In this document: one piece after another, positions 1 to 9,320 of the stretch | How the letters are laid out: the number at the start of each line of letters is the position of its first letter | Position numbering within the stretch: the first letter of the stretch is position 1 | Assembly: GCF_019049245.1 (NCBI RefSeq) | Contig: NZ_JAGMUK010000183.1 | Span: 124,001-188,000 of the forward strand | Length of the DNA stretch: 64,000 bases | DNA from: Streptomyces sp. AC555_RSS877 | Lineage (GTDB): Bacteria > Actinomycetota > Actinomycetes > Streptomycetales > Streptomycetaceae | Direction of reading: 5' to 3' | Program-made: the position numbers and the translations under genes | Notes under the pieces: model-generated | Seen by the model: only the letters and a program-made list of their open reading frames with translations | Database searches by the model: none | Told to the model about the DNA's origin: nothing

Positions 1-1058
<1,058 letters not shown>

Positions 1059-1071
1059 CAAGGCCGTTCGG

Positions 1072-2163
1072 TTAGAGGGCGCTGGGCACCGTGACGGAGC
1101 CGGACTTGACCTTGTCGGCCGCGTCCTGGACCTCGGTGCGGATCGTCTCGGGCACCAACTCCTTGAAGTGGTCGTCGTTCACGTAGCCGACGGCGTCCTC
1201 GGCGAGGCCGACGGTGGAGACGGCGCCGTACTTCAGGGTGTCCTTCTGGTCCTCCTGCGCGGCCTTGTACAGGGCGTTGCCGACGTTCTTGAGGATGGAG
1301 GTGACGACGGTGTTCTTCTGCGCCTGGTCGGCGAGGGTCTGGTACTGGTCGGAATCCACGCCGAACGCGTACCGCTTGGCGCTGACGGCCGACTCGAAGG
1401 TGCCGAGCCCGGAGAGCCCGGCGACCGGCCACACCAGCGCGGCACCCTGGCCGTACATGGCGGTGCTGATCTCCTTGCCCTTGGCCGGGTCGCCGAACGG
1501 CTTGTCGCCGCCCACGTACTGGACGAGGACGTCGGACTTCTTTCCGCCGGCGGCCTGGAAGCCCGACGTGAAGCCGACGACGAAGTCCTCGATCAGCGGG
1601 ATCTTCACGCCGCCCATGACGCCGGCCTTCTTCAGTGATTCCGTTCCCTCGAGCGCTTTCGCGGCCACCAGCTTCTCGGCCAGGAATCCCGCGAGATAAC
1701 CGCCCTCGTTCTGCTTGAAGGTGACGGAGTAGACGTTCTCGCACTTGTTGGAACAGGCGCCGTTCTTGCCGCTGTAGTCGACCGGTGCGTCGAAGACCCA
1801 GAACTTCTTGTCCGGGAATTCCGGGGCGAGTTTGCCGATGTAGTCGGTGACGTCGAAGGTGCCGGCGGCGAGGATGTCGTAGTCGTCGGCCGAGGCGGCG
1901 TCCTCGAAGCCGGGCTCCCACTTGGTGCGGTCGGAGCCGAGCTCCACGACCTTGAGCTGGTAGCCGAGGTCCTTGGCGGCCCGCTGCAGGCCGGCGTGGG
2001 CGGAGTCGAAGAACGACTTGTCGCCCAGCCCGCCGTTGATCACCAATTTGATGCGCGGCTTGCCCAAGGACGCTGCCCCGGAATCGTCTCCGCCCGATCC
2101 CCCGCAAGCGCTGAGTCCGAGCATCCCCGTCACCACGATGGCGGCGCTTCTTCGGTATCGCAT
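1072..2163 (-). CDS. BMP-family nucleoside-binding lipoprotein
   Basis: Substrate-binding component of an ABC importer, anchored outside the membrane. The N-terminus has Arg residues, a hydrophobic stretch and a lipobox (LGLSAC) whose Cys is residue 20, followed by a GGSGGDDSG linker. The rest matches the PnrA/BMP (Med) family: a GGLGDKSFFDSAHAG segment near the start and a VYSVTFKQNEGGYLAG stretch in the middle. BMP proteins typically bind purine nucleosides. I chose ATG 2163 because an AGGAGG lies 6 bp upstream; the adjacent ATG 2166 is nearly as good. An operator palindrome 58 bp upstream (2221-2232) suggests LacI control. The ATPase gene follows 13 bp downstream. Confidence 0.93.
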   Translation of the reverse strand: MRYRRSAAIVVTGMLGLSACGGSGGDDSGAASLGKPRIKLVINGGLGDKSFFDSAHAGLQRAAKDLGYQLKVVELGSDRTKWEPGFEDAASADDYDILAAGTFDVTDYIGKLAPEFPDKKFWVFDAPVDYSGKNGACSNKCENVYSVTFKQNEGGYLAGFLAEKLVAAKALEGTESLKKAGVMGGVKIPLIEDFVVGFTSGFQAAGGKKSDVLVQYVGGDKPFGDPAKGKEISTAMYGQGAALVWPVAGLSGLGTFESAVSAKRYAFGVDSDQYQTLADQAQKNTVVTSILKNVGNALYKAAQEDQKDTLKYGAVSTVGLAEDAVGYVNDDHFKELVPETIRTEVQDAADKVKSGSVTVPSAL

Positions 2164-2220
2164 CATCGACCTCCTGATCATTTGTTGCTGAGTGAGCGAC
2201 TGCGTTGACAGTAGAAAGTG

Positions 2221-2232
2221 CAAAACGTTTTG
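2221..2232. promoter_or_regulatory. LacI-type operator CAAAACGTTTTG upstream of the BMP gene
   Basis: A perfect 12-bp palindrome, CAAAACGTTTTG, with the central CG typical of LacI-family sites. It is identical to the one at 6269-6280. It lies near a weak leftward promoter guess (TAGCCA at 2236-2231 and TACTGT at 2213-2208), where repressor binding would block transcription of the BMP-ATPase unit. The likely ligand is the LacI protein encoded at 3852-4892 or the one at 6392-7519; the sequence alone does not say which. Confidence 0.8.
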
Positions 2233-2274
2233 GCTACGTTGCATGGTTTCTGTTTGATTTCCGGTCAGGGAATT

Positions 2275-3027
2275 TCAGACGGCGGTGAGCAGCGCGGTGG
2301 CGGCGATGCGCAGCGCCCGGTCGAAGTCCGCCTCGCGTTCCTCGGCCGTGAGGGCGTCACCGGTGCGGAGGTGGTCGGACACGGTCAGCACCGCCAGTGC
2401 CTCGCCGCCCTCGGCACACGCCACGGCGTAGAGTCCCGCCGCCTCCATCTCGACCGCGAGCGTGCCCCGGCGCTCCAGGGCGTCGAAGAGGGCGGGGCGG
2501 TCGAGGTAGAAGTGGTCGCTGCTGAGGACCGGTCCGATGTGCACGGCCGTGCCCCTGGGGAGTTCCGGCTCGGCGGCGTCCGCGGCGGCGCGCAGCAGCC
2601 GGTAGGAGGGAGCGAGGGAGAGGGTGAGGCCGTCCACGAGGAGGCGGCTGAGGCTGGAGTCGGTGTGCGCGGCGGAAGCGATCACCACGTCCCGCAGGGA
2701 CACCGAGGCGGGGATCGCGCCGGCTGTTCCGACCCGGACGATCCTGCGCACGCCGTAGTGGCGGAACAGCTCCGTGGCGTAGATCGTCACGGACGGGATG
2801 CCCATGCCGGAGGCGAGCACCGACATCGCCGCGCCCCGGTGGGTTCCGGTGTAGCCGAGGATGCCGCGTACGTCGGTGACCTGCCTCGCGTCCTGAAGGA
2901 ACGTTTCGGCGATGCGTCGGGCGCGGCGCGGATCCCCTGGCATCAGGACGAGGGGCGCGAAGTCTCCCGGCCGAGCCCCGATGTGCGGTGTGCCGGCGAC
3001 GGCCATCCTCACGTCTTTGGCCGTCAC
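2275..3027 (-). CDS. deoD: DeoD-type purine-nucleoside phosphorylase
   Basis: Cytoplasmic enzyme splitting purine (deoxy)nucleosides with phosphate into free base and ribose-1-phosphate. The 250 residues follow the trimeric/hexameric DeoD pattern: TPHIGARPGDFAPLVLMPGDP at the N-terminus, GMGIPSVTIYATEL, RVGTAGAI, the ribose/base-binding VEMEAAG motif and TVSDH with the catalytic Asp. Start GTG 3027 overlaps the TGA of the PF07090-like gene in a GTGA, with a GGGGGAGGAG ribosome site just upstream, so the two are translationally coupled. It is the last gene of the leftward unit from 6249. Together with the importer and deaminase it implies complete use of an external nucleoside. Confidence 0.93.
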   Translation of the reverse strand: MTAKDVRMAVAGTPHIGARPGDFAPLVLMPGDPRRARRIAETFLQDARQVTDVRGILGYTGTHRGAAMSVLASGMGIPSVTIYATELFRHYGVRRIVRVGTAGAIPASVSLRDVVIASAAHTDSSLSRLLVDGLTLSLAPSYRLLRAAADAAEPELPRGTAVHIGPVLSSDHFYLDRPALFDALERRGTLAVEMEAAGLYAVACAEGGEALAVLTVSDHLRTGDALTAEEREADFDRALRIAATALLTAV

Positions 3028-3773
3028 AGCTCCTCCCCCGCGAGCCAGCGCACCAGCCGGTCCCACAACTCGGGATACCCCTTCCAGTCCAGGAAGGGCG
3101 GCGGTGCCCAGTGCGGTGCCACGTCGGAGGTGAACGCGGCGGATCTGCCCGCGCCGTGGCCGCCGACGACGAGCAGGGGGTGCCCGGCACACTCGGCGAG
3201 CAGCGACGCCTCCGGCCGCGCGGTGACCTCGTTGAGGCCGAGCAACGCGGGCCAGGACCGCTCCAGCCCCCGTACGACGGCGTGCTCGCCCACCACTTCG
3301 GGCAGGGCACCGGCCGGGAGCTCCACCCGGTCGTCGCGGTCCAGGATCGTCACCGGCAGGGCGGCGGCGAGCGGGGACCGTCCCCAGCGTGCGCGGGCGT
3401 CGATGCCGCTGAAGGTCAGATAGCCGCCGATCATCAGCACCCCGCCGCCCCGCTCCACGAAGCCGCGCACCAGCTCGGACCGGTCGGGTGAGGGCACGGA
3501 GCGGGTGAAGGTCTCGCGCGGGAGCTGGAAGCTGTTGGCGCCCACGTCACTGATGACGACGACGTCGTACGCGTCGAAGCCGTCGGCGGCGAGAGGGAGA
3601 CGGGTCGGGATCTCGTGCGAGGGCACGTAGGTCACGTCGTGGCCGCGTGAGCGGAGCGCGTCCAGGAAGGCGCCTCCGCCCTCGGTGTACTCGGAGGTGT
3701 GGAAGGCGTCGAAGCCTTTCTGGTGGACCGTGTAGGTGAACCAGGACTCGCCGACAACGAGCACTCTGGGCAT
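3024..3773 (-). CDS. PF07090-like (class I glutamine amidotransferase-fold) protein
   Basis: A 249-residue soluble protein resembling the putative glutamine amidotransferase-like family PF07090. It opens with a Rossmann-like strand (PRVLVVGESWFTYTVHQKG). It has a GGGVLMIGGYLTFSGI segment where true GATase I enzymes have the nucleophile elbow, and LVVGGHGAGRSAAFTSDVAPHW near the end. I see no classical Cys at the nucleophile position, so amidotransferase activity is doubtful and the function is unknown. ATG 3773 is preceded by AAGGCGG. The gene sits 78 bp after the LacI gene and overlaps the phosphorylase gene, so a role in nucleoside or ribose breakdown is a contextual guess only. Confidence 0.85.
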   Translation of the reverse strand: MPRVLVVGESWFTYTVHQKGFDAFHTSEYTEGGGAFLDALRSRGHDVTYVPSHEIPTRLPLAADGFDAYDVVVISDVGANSFQLPRETFTRSVPSPDRSELVRGFVERGGGVLMIGGYLTFSGIDARARWGRSPLAAALPVTILDRDDRVELPAGALPEVVGEHAVVRGLERSWPALLGLNEVTARPEASLLAECAGHPLLVVGGHGAGRSAAFTSDVAPHWAPPPFLDWKGYPELWDRLVRWLAGEEL

Positions 3774-3851
3774 GGCGAACCGCCTTTCGGGGCAGGGGGC
3801 ATCGGCACGGGAACTCCGTGCCGGGCGACGGCAGTTGAAGCCGGGTGAGGA

Positions 3852-4892
3852 TCAGCGGGCGGCGGGTGCCGTGGTGCCGCGGACCTTGAGTTCGACGGGA
3901 AGGGTGTGCCGGGAGGCGGGCGGGACCTCGCCCCGGGTGACGTACTGGAGGAGCTGGGCGGTGGCGGTGCGGCCAACGTCGTAGGCCGGCTGGTGGACGG
4001 TGGTCAGGGGTGGATGGGCCAGCGAGGCCGCCCGGATGTCGTCGAAGCCGACCACCGAGACGTCGTCCGGCACGGACAGCCCCGCCTCCCTCAGTGCCAG
4101 GAGGGCACCGAAGGCCATCAGGTCGTTGGCCGCGAACACGGCCGTGCAGTCCTCGGGGAGGCCGCCCTCCTGGACGAGTTCGGCGACCAGGCCGTATCCG
4201 GAGGTCTCCTTGAAGTCACCGACGCGTTCGACGACCTCGCCCCGGAAGGCCCGGACGAAACCGTGCGCACGGGCGTTGCTGCTCTTCAGGGCGCGCGGGC
4301 CGGTCAGCATCAGGGCCCGGCGGTGGCCGAGCGCCCGCAGGTGCTCGCCGACCAGCCGCCCGCCCGCCTCGTGGTCGGCGGTGGCGATGAGGGCGCCTTC
4401 GAGCCCTTCGACCTCCTCGTCGGCGAGCGCGATGGGGAACTTGCCCATCAGTGCCTCCAGCCTCCGCCGGGAAGGCGCTGACCCCGAGGCGTACACCATC
4501 CCGTCGATGAACCGGCTGCGGATCATGCCGAGGTAGCGGTCCTCGCGGTCGGCGTCGAACTCGGTGTTGCACAGGATCAGGCCGTAGCCGAGGTCGTGGG
4601 CGGCGTCCTCGGCGCCCTTGGCGAGCTCCGCGAAGAAGGTGTTGCTGATGTCCGGGATCAGCAGGCCGATCACCGAGGTGGACCCGGCCTGGAGGCTGCG
4701 GGCCAGCGACGCCGGGACGTAGCCGAGCCGGTTGACGACACTGCGGACCCGGGCGGCGGTGTGCTCGTTGACCGGCCGGTTGCCGCTGAGGACGTGCGAG
4801 ACGGTGGTCGCGCTGACGCCTGCCGCGGCGGCCACGTCCTTGATGGACGCGGGGCGCCGGACGGCCGCCCGGTTGTACGGCTCAGGGGTCAT
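3852..4892 (-). CDS. LacI-family transcriptional regulator of the nucleoside cluster
   Basis: DNA-binding repressor, 346 residues. Residues ~15-60 form the LacI helix-turn-helix and hinge (ASIKDVAAAAGVSATTVSHV, then GYVPASLARSLQAG). Residues ~70-340 form the periplasmic-binding-like effector domain (VIGLLIPDISNTFFAEL, FAANDLMAFG, SVVGFDDI). Its ATG 4892 lies inside the 3' end of the deaminase gene, an 11-bp overlap, so both are made from one transcript. That transcript starts behind an operator at 6269-6280, which would give autoregulation. It is the best candidate to bind both CAAAACGTTTTG sites. The effector is probably the imported nucleoside or a product, which is inferred. Confidence 0.93.
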   Translation of the reverse strand: MTPEPYNRAAVRRPASIKDVAAAAGVSATTVSHVLSGNRPVNEHTAARVRSVVNRLGYVPASLARSLQAGSTSVIGLLIPDISNTFFAELAKGAEDAAHDLGYGLILCNTEFDADREDRYLGMIRSRFIDGMVYASGSAPSRRRLEALMGKFPIALADEEVEGLEGALIATADHEAGGRLVGEHLRALGHRRALMLTGPRALKSSNARAHGFVRAFRGEVVERVGDFKETSGYGLVAELVQEGGLPEDCTAVFAANDLMAFGALLALREAGLSVPDDVSVVGFDDIRAASLAHPPLTTVHQPAYDVGRTATAQLLQYVTRGEVPPASRHTLPVELKVRGTTAPAAR

Positions 4893-6249
4893 AGTGCTGC
4901 ACCGCCCTCCCGTGGGAGGTGTCGAGGATCCGGGCCACCCGGGCGTCGGCCTCGGCCAGCAGCGCGGGCTCGTCCACGGTGAGCAGCCGGCCGTCGCGCA
5001 TCAGGACCCGGCCGTCGACGACGACCGTCCGGACGTCACTGGCGCGGGCGCTGTAGACCAGGGCGGCGCGCGGGTCGTGCAGCGGACGGCAGTGCAGCCC
5101 GGACAGGTCGGTCAGGACGATGTCCGCGCGCATGCCCGGCTCCAGCGCCCCGATCTCCTTCTGCAGGCCGAGGGCGCGGGCTCCGCCCCGCATGGCCATA
5201 CGCAGGGTGTCGGAGACGGTCATCCAGGTGGCGTCCCCCACCGCCTGCTTCTGCGTGAGGGCGACCAGCCGCAGCGCCTCCCACACGTCGAGCGTGTTGT
5301 GGCCGGCGGCGCCGTCCGTGCCGACGGCGACCGTGACGTGGGCGGCGAGCAGGTCGCGGACCGGGGTGAGCGGGGACAGGGCGTGCTTGAGGTACACCTT
5401 CGGGCAGCAGGCCACGGCGGTCGTGCCGGCGTACTCGGCCAGCAGCGGCAGGTCGTCCTCGACGATCCCGCAGCCGTGCGCGATCAGCGCGCCGGCCTCC
5501 AGCACCCCCGTCTCGTGCAGCACCCGGACCGGGGTGATGCCGCGCCGCTCCAGGCTGGACCGGGTCTGCTCCAGGTGCTCGGCGGCGTGGACGTGGATCC
5601 GCAGGCCGAGCCGCCGGGCGTGCCCGGCGAGGGTCCGCAGGTCGCCGTCGTCGACCGTGTACGGGGCGTGCGGCCCGAGCGAGACGGTGACCCGGCCGCC
5701 GGCACGGCCGTGCCAGGTCTCGGCGAACGTCACCGTGTCCTCCAGGGCTTCCTGGCCTCGGCTGCTGAAGTACGTGGGCGCGATGTCGGCCCGCAGCCCG
5801 GTCTCGGTGACCGCCTCGGCGATCTGCTCGGGGAAGAAGTAGTGGTCGGCGAAGGTGGTGACACCGGAGCGGATCATCTCCGCGCAGGCGAGCCGGGCCC
5901 CGGCGCGTACGTCTTCGGGGGTGAGGTTGGACTCCATCGGCCAGACGCGGTCGTTGAACCAGCCCTCGACCGTCACGTCCTCGGCCGCGCCGCGCATCAG
6001 CACCATGGGGCTGTGCGTGTGCGCGTTGACCAGGCCGGGAACGGCCAGCAGTCCGCGCCCGTCGATCACCTCGGCCGCGAGGTCCGAACCGGAGGGGCCC
6101 CCGGTCGGTCGTACGTCCTCGATGACGCCGTCCGCCACCACGATGTCCTGCGCCCGCAGGATCTCGCACTCGCCCTGCGGCGGGACGCGCAGCACATCGC
6201 AGCCGCTCACCAGGAGGCGGTCGGTCGGCGAAGGCGTTCTGTGGCTCAT
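4882..6249 (-). CDS. MtaD-like amidohydrolase (SAH/methylthioadenosine or adenosine-type deaminase)
   Basis: Zinc-dependent hydrolase, 455 residues, of the amidohydrolase superfamily. Metal ligands are visible in order: NAHTHS (H77, H79), HVHAAEH, IAHGCGI and GTDGAAGHNTLD with the catalytic Asp. The layout is that of the 5-methylthioadenosine/S-adenosylhomocysteine deaminase group, whose members also take adenosine and modified purine nucleosides. Encoded first in an operon with a LacI regulator and DeoD phosphorylase and near a nucleoside importer, it probably deaminates an imported adenine nucleoside before phosphorolysis. Start ATG 6249 has no strong ribosome site; an operator lies 20 bp upstream. 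A guanine or 8-oxoguanine deaminase is an alternative. Confidence 0.88.
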   Translation of the reverse strand: MSHRTPSPTDRLLVSGCDVLRVPPQGECEILRAQDIVVADGVIEDVRPTGGPSGSDLAAEVIDGRGLLAVPGLVNAHTHSPMVLMRGAAEDVTVEGWFNDRVWPMESNLTPEDVRAGARLACAEMIRSGVTTFADHYFFPEQIAEAVTETGLRADIAPTYFSSRGQEALEDTVTFAETWHGRAGGRVTVSLGPHAPYTVDDGDLRTLAGHARRLGLRIHVHAAEHLEQTRSSLERRGITPVRVLHETGVLEAGALIAHGCGIVEDDLPLLAEYAGTTAVACCPKVYLKHALSPLTPVRDLLAAHVTVAVGTDGAAGHNTLDVWEALRLVALTQKQAVGDATWMTVSDTLRMAMRGGARALGLQKEIGALEPGMRADIVLTDLSGLHCRPLHDPRAALVYSARASDVRTVVVDGRVLMRDGRLLTVDEPALLAEADARVARILDTSHGRAVQHYDP

Positions 6250-6268
6250 GCGGCACAAGCTAGATATC

Positions 6269-6280
6269 CAAAACGTTTTG
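6269..6280. promoter_or_regulatory. LacI-type operator CAAAACGTTTTG in the divergent deaminase/LacI region
   Basis: Second exact copy of the 12-bp palindrome seen at 2221-2232. It lies 20 bp before the deaminase ATG (leftward) and 112 bp before the second LacI gene (rightward). A bound repressor would shut off the deaminase-LacI-PF07090-DeoD unit and could affect the divergent LacI gene too. Confidence 0.8.
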
Positions 6281-6391
6281 CACAACAGTCGTCGGCCAGG
6301 TCTCTTTCCCAGGTGGCTCGGCGCTCGGCCTCGGCGCCCCGCATGCCGTCTGACATCATGGGGCTCGATCGTGCGGTCACCGGGAGACACC

Positions 6392-7519
6392 ATGACGCGA
6401 GGAGCAGGGCGGGGCGGAAGTGCCGCCGCGCCGGCGCCACGGAGCGTGGACGTGGCCCGCCTGGCCGGGGTCTCGCAGAAGACGGTGTCGAGGGTCTTCA
6501 ACGACGAGCCGTACGTCTCCGCCGAGGTGCGCCGACGCGTCCTGGAAGCCGCCGAGCAGCTCGGCTACCGGCGCAACAACGCCGCCCGGGCACTGGCTTC
6601 CGGGCGGACCCGCTCGATCGGCGTCATCACACTGGGCACTGCCCTGTACGGGCCCGCCTCGCTGCTCATGGGGGTCGAGCGAAGTGTCCGCGACACGGGC
6701 TACGCACTCCGCGTGGTCAACACCGTGGAGGGCGACCCGGCGGGCATCGCCGGAGCCGTGGACTCGCTCCTCGACCAGGGCGTGGACGGCATCGTCGTCT
6801 CCGAACCGATCGACGAAGGCGGAGCGGACCCAGACGCCACCCTGCGGGCGGACGTTCCGGTCCTCGTCCTCGGTGCGCCGCCGCTCACCACGGCGACGAC
6901 GATGCTCACCGCGGGGGACGGCGCCGACGCGATGGCCCGCACGGCCACCGGGCACCTGCTGGACCTCGGCCATGCGACGGTCCATCACCTGGCCGGTCCG
7001 CAGCGGTGGTTCGCCGCCCGGGGCCGCCTGGAGGGATGGCGGGCCACGCTGACGGCGCACGGCAGGCACGTGCCTCCCGCCGTCGAGGGCGACTGGTCGG
7101 CCGCCTCCGGGTACCGGGCGGGACGCCTACTGGCCGAGGACGGTGACGTCACCGCGGTGTTCGCCGCCAACGACGACATGGCCATCGGCCTGATCCGGGC
7201 GCTGACCGAGGCCGGGCGGCGAGTGCCGGAGGACGTCAGCGTCGTCGGCTTCGACGACATCCCGGTCGCCGCCTACGTGACTCCGCCCCTCACCACGATG
7301 CGGCAGCCCTTCGACGCCGTGGCGCAGGAAGGACTCAAGCGTCTGGTGCACTCCATCGAGAACCCGGACGCCGCCCCCCTGCCGTCCAGCGACCCACCGG
7401 TCGACCTCATCATCCGCACCTCGACCGCGCCACCACCCGACCGGACCACCCCGGCGCGCGGACGGCGTACGGCCTCCCCTTCCGGCGAGGACCCGCCCGG
7501 CCCGCCGGTCCCGAACTGA
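6392..7519 (+). CDS. LacI-family transcriptional regulator (divergent)
   Basis: A 375-residue repressor. The N-terminus carries the LacI HTH (SVDVARLAGVSQKTVSRVFN) and hinge (RRNNAARALASGRTRSIGV). The effector domain ends near residue 345 with the family signatures FAANDDMAIG and SVVGFDDIPVAAY. A proline-, arginine- and serine-rich tail of about 35 residues follows. ATG 6392 has a CGGGAG ribosome site, and it is the first in-frame ATG. It is transcribed away from the deaminase gene across a 142-bp region holding the operator. It may share or compete for the same palindrome as the other LacI protein, or answer a different sugar or nucleoside. Its own targets cannot be told from this window. 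Confidence 0.92.
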   Translation: MTRGAGRGGSAAAPAPRSVDVARLAGVSQKTVSRVFNDEPYVSAEVRRRVLEAAEQLGYRRNNAARALASGRTRSIGVITLGTALYGPASLLMGVERSVRDTGYALRVVNTVEGDPAGIAGAVDSLLDQGVDGIVVSEPIDEGGADPDATLRADVPVLVLGAPPLTTATTMLTAGDGADAMARTATGHLLDLGHATVHHLAGPQRWFAARGRLEGWRATLTAHGRHVPPAVEGDWSAASGYRAGRLLAEDGDVTAVFAANDDMAIGLIRALTEAGRRVPEDVSVVGFDDIPVAAYVTPPLTTMRQPFDAVAQEGLKRLVHSIENPDAAPLPSSDPPVDLIIRTSTAPPPDRTTPARGRRTASPSGEDPPGPPVPN

Positions 7520-7766
7520 GCGCGACGCCCTCGACCCGCCTGCCCCGCCCCGGACAGGTCGGCCGCACCTACCCCGAACTCGCCCACCAGGCGCGGATTT
7601 CGATACCCCGGACCGACCGTCGCCGGGCTCGAACAGGACGCCCACATCGCGATGGTCTACCAATCAGCTAAGTAGTTCAGTGGAAATCGGCCCCTCGCAC
7701 AGCACGGCCGGCATCCCTTGGGTACTGTCGGTCCAGCAGATCCAGAACGCCAGTGACGGAGTCCGT

Positions 7767-8222
7767 GTGAAGGTCAGCCGGTACGTACGCGCGGGAGGCG
7801 CCCTCGGGCACCTTCTGCTCGTCGTCGTGCTCGCCCTCGGCATCTTCGCGATGCACGGCATGGGCCACCCCGGCGAGTCGGCCCACTCCACCATGAGCGG
7901 CGCGTCCCACTCGACAGCGATGGACACGGCCGCTCCGGGCCACGCCCCGATGAGCGCTCCCACCGACCGGGGCGCGGGCGGTCACGCCGCGGAGCCGGCG
8001 GACTCGCCGTCCTCGCACGAACCCGCCATGGCCATGGACATGCTCTCGCTGTGCGTGGCGGTCCTGTTCGGCGCGTGGGCGCTCATCGCGCTCCTCAGGT
8101 CGGCGTTCACCCGTCGCCCGGGACAGCCGGCGGAGCTTCTTTCCCAGCTCACCTCGCCGCTGAGGCCCGACCCCCCGCCACGCGGACCCGATCTCACCCG
8201 TTTGTCAGTCCTGCGGCTGTAG
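7767..8222 (+). CDS. DUF6153-family His/Met-rich membrane protein
   Basis: A 151-residue protein with a membrane segment (ALGHLLLVVVLALGIFAMHG, residues ~11-30) and a second near residues 94-110 (LSLCVAVLFGAWALIALL). Between them is an exterior stretch of about 60 residues rich in His, Met and Ser/Ala (for example HGMGHPGESAHSTMSGASH). Such spacing of His and Met suggests metal, perhaps copper, binding; this is inferred. GTG 7767 is chosen because GGAG lies 5 bp upstream and it places the hydrophobic segment at the start. The gene is followed 95 bp later by the DUF305 lipoprotein, a pairing common in Streptomyces. Confidence 0.85.
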   Translation: MKVSRYVRAGGALGHLLLVVVLALGIFAMHGMGHPGESAHSTMSGASHSTAMDTAAPGHAPMSAPTDRGAGGHAAEPADSPSSHEPAMAMDMLSLCVAVLFGAWALIALLRSAFTRRPGQPAELLSQLTSPLRPDPPPRGPDLTRLSVLRL

Positions 8223-8317
8223 GCCGAACGCTCCCGCGGTGCGCGCACCAGGCGCGAACCCGCGATTTCGCGTACGCCCGAACAGCCGAAGTACCGACCA
8301 CACGAGGTGAATCGACC

Positions 8318-8962
8318 ATGACTGCCCTCACGCATGCCCCGCGCCGCAAGCCTGTCCGCCGCGCCGCCGCCGTAGGCGTCGTCGCAGCCGCCGCGCTGCT
8401 TCTCTCCGCCTGCAGCGACGACGGCGACATGAGCGGCATGGACCACGGCAGCGGCAGCTCGGCGTCCGCGTCGGAAACCGCCGAGTCCGGCTCCGCCGGC
8501 TTCAACGACGCGGACGTCACCTTCGCGCAGATGATGATTCCGCACCACCAGCAGGCCCTGGAGATGGCCGAGCTCGCCGACGGCCGGGCCTTGGACGCGG
8601 AGCTCAAGGACGTCGCAGCGAAGATCGAGAAGGCTCAGGACCCGGAGATCAGGACGATGACGGGCTGGCTGAAGTCGTGGAACAAGCCGACTTCCGCGGG
8701 CTCCATGCCCGGAATGGACCACGGCAGCGGCGACGGCATGATGTCCGACGCGGACATGAAGCACCTCACGTCGATGAAGGGTGCCGAGTTCGACAAGATG
8801 TTCGCCGAGATGATGATCGAGCACCACAACGGTGCGATCAGCATGGCCGAGGGCGAGCAGAAGAGCGGCAAGAACGCCGACGCCGTGAAGATGGCGGGCA
8901 ACATCGTCAAGGGTCAGTCCGCCGAGGTCAAGCAGCTTCAGAGCATCCTCGACCGGCTCTGA
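8318..8962 (+). CDS. DUF305 lipoprotein
   Basis: A 214-residue exported lipoprotein with a signal peptide, lipobox LLSACS and a GSGSSASASE linker. The DUF305 domain has two similar halves, each with a ferritin-like helix motif: FAQMMIPHHQQALEMAE near residue 70 and FAEMMIEHHNGAISMAEGEQ near residue 165. Between them are Met/His-rich MDHGSG repeats. DUF305 proteins such as CopM are linked to copper resistance in some bacteria; a metal role here is inferred. ATG 8318 has a GAGGTGA ribosome site. A strong hairpin follows 8 bp after the stop, so transcription of this gene pair ends there. Confidence 0.92.
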   Translation: MTALTHAPRRKPVRRAAAVGVVAAAALLLSACSDDGDMSGMDHGSGSSASASETAESGSAGFNDADVTFAQMMIPHHQQALEMAELADGRALDAELKDVAAKIEKAQDPEIRTMTGWLKSWNKPTSAGSMPGMDHGSGDGMMSDADMKHLTSMKGAEFDKMFAEMMIEHHNGAISMAEGEQKSGKNADAVKMAGNIVKGQSAEVKQLQSILDRL

Positions 8963-8970
8963 GCCCGGCC

Positions 8971-8998
8971 GGCGCGAGCCGAGCGTTCGGCTCGCGCC
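8971..8998 (+). terminator. Hairpin terminator after the DUF305 gene
   Basis: Perfect 12-bp stem (GGCGCGAGCCGA / TCGGCTCGCGCC) with a 4-nt loop, starting 8 bp after the stop codon. It has no U tract, as is usual for Streptomyces terminators. Confidence 0.8.
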
Positions 8999-9112
8999 GC
9001 CGCCCCGGTCGTCCGGACTCCGCGGCGTTCGCGCCGGAGCTCGGACGGCCGCCCCCCTGACGCCCCGGCCGCCTCTGCCCAACTGCGCCGACCCAGGAGC
9101 AGGAACTTCCTC

Positions 9113-9144
9113 GGCCGTGGATCCCGGCGCCGGGATCCACGGCC
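9113..9144. repeat. 32-bp perfect palindrome without a loop
   Basis: The half GGCCGTGGATCCCGGC is followed directly by its exact reverse complement. It lies in the ~360-bp gene-free stretch 8963-9320, between the DUF305 terminator and the DUF4396 gene. It could act as a second terminator or as a binding site; the sequence does not decide. The rest of the gap shows only the CsoR-like site at 9242-9258. Confidence 0.85.
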
Positions 9145-9241
9145 CCGGCGGCAACCCTCGTACCGCACGGCAATCCGCAGACGAGGGGCGGTCCGCGCGC
9201 GCCCCGAGGAGCGACCGAGGCAGGGGCGCACCCCTCGAGGA

Positions 9242-9258
9242 ATACCCCCAGAGGGTAT
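9242..9258. promoter_or_regulatory. CsoR/FrmR-like operator (ATACCC-N5-GGGTAT)
   Basis: Inverted repeat ATACCC-CCAGA-GGGTAT, with 6-bp arms and a G/C-rich core, 62 bp before the DUF4396 start. Copper-sensing CsoR repressors of actinobacteria bind A/T-flanked C-run/G-run inverted repeats of this kind. No csoR gene is present in the window, so the assignment rests on motif resemblance and on the metal-binding flavour of the genes beside it. Confidence 0.5.
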
Positions 9259-9320
9259 ATGGCCGGTGACTGTGAAGCTCGGAGAACGGGCCACACCGGA
9301 CGGGAATGGGGAAGAAGGTC

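Noticed and set aside
7520..7766. Extension of the DUF6153 protein upstream to 7680
   Set aside because: The extra 29 residues are not hydrophobic, lack a ribosome site and would displace the signal-like segment from the N-terminus.
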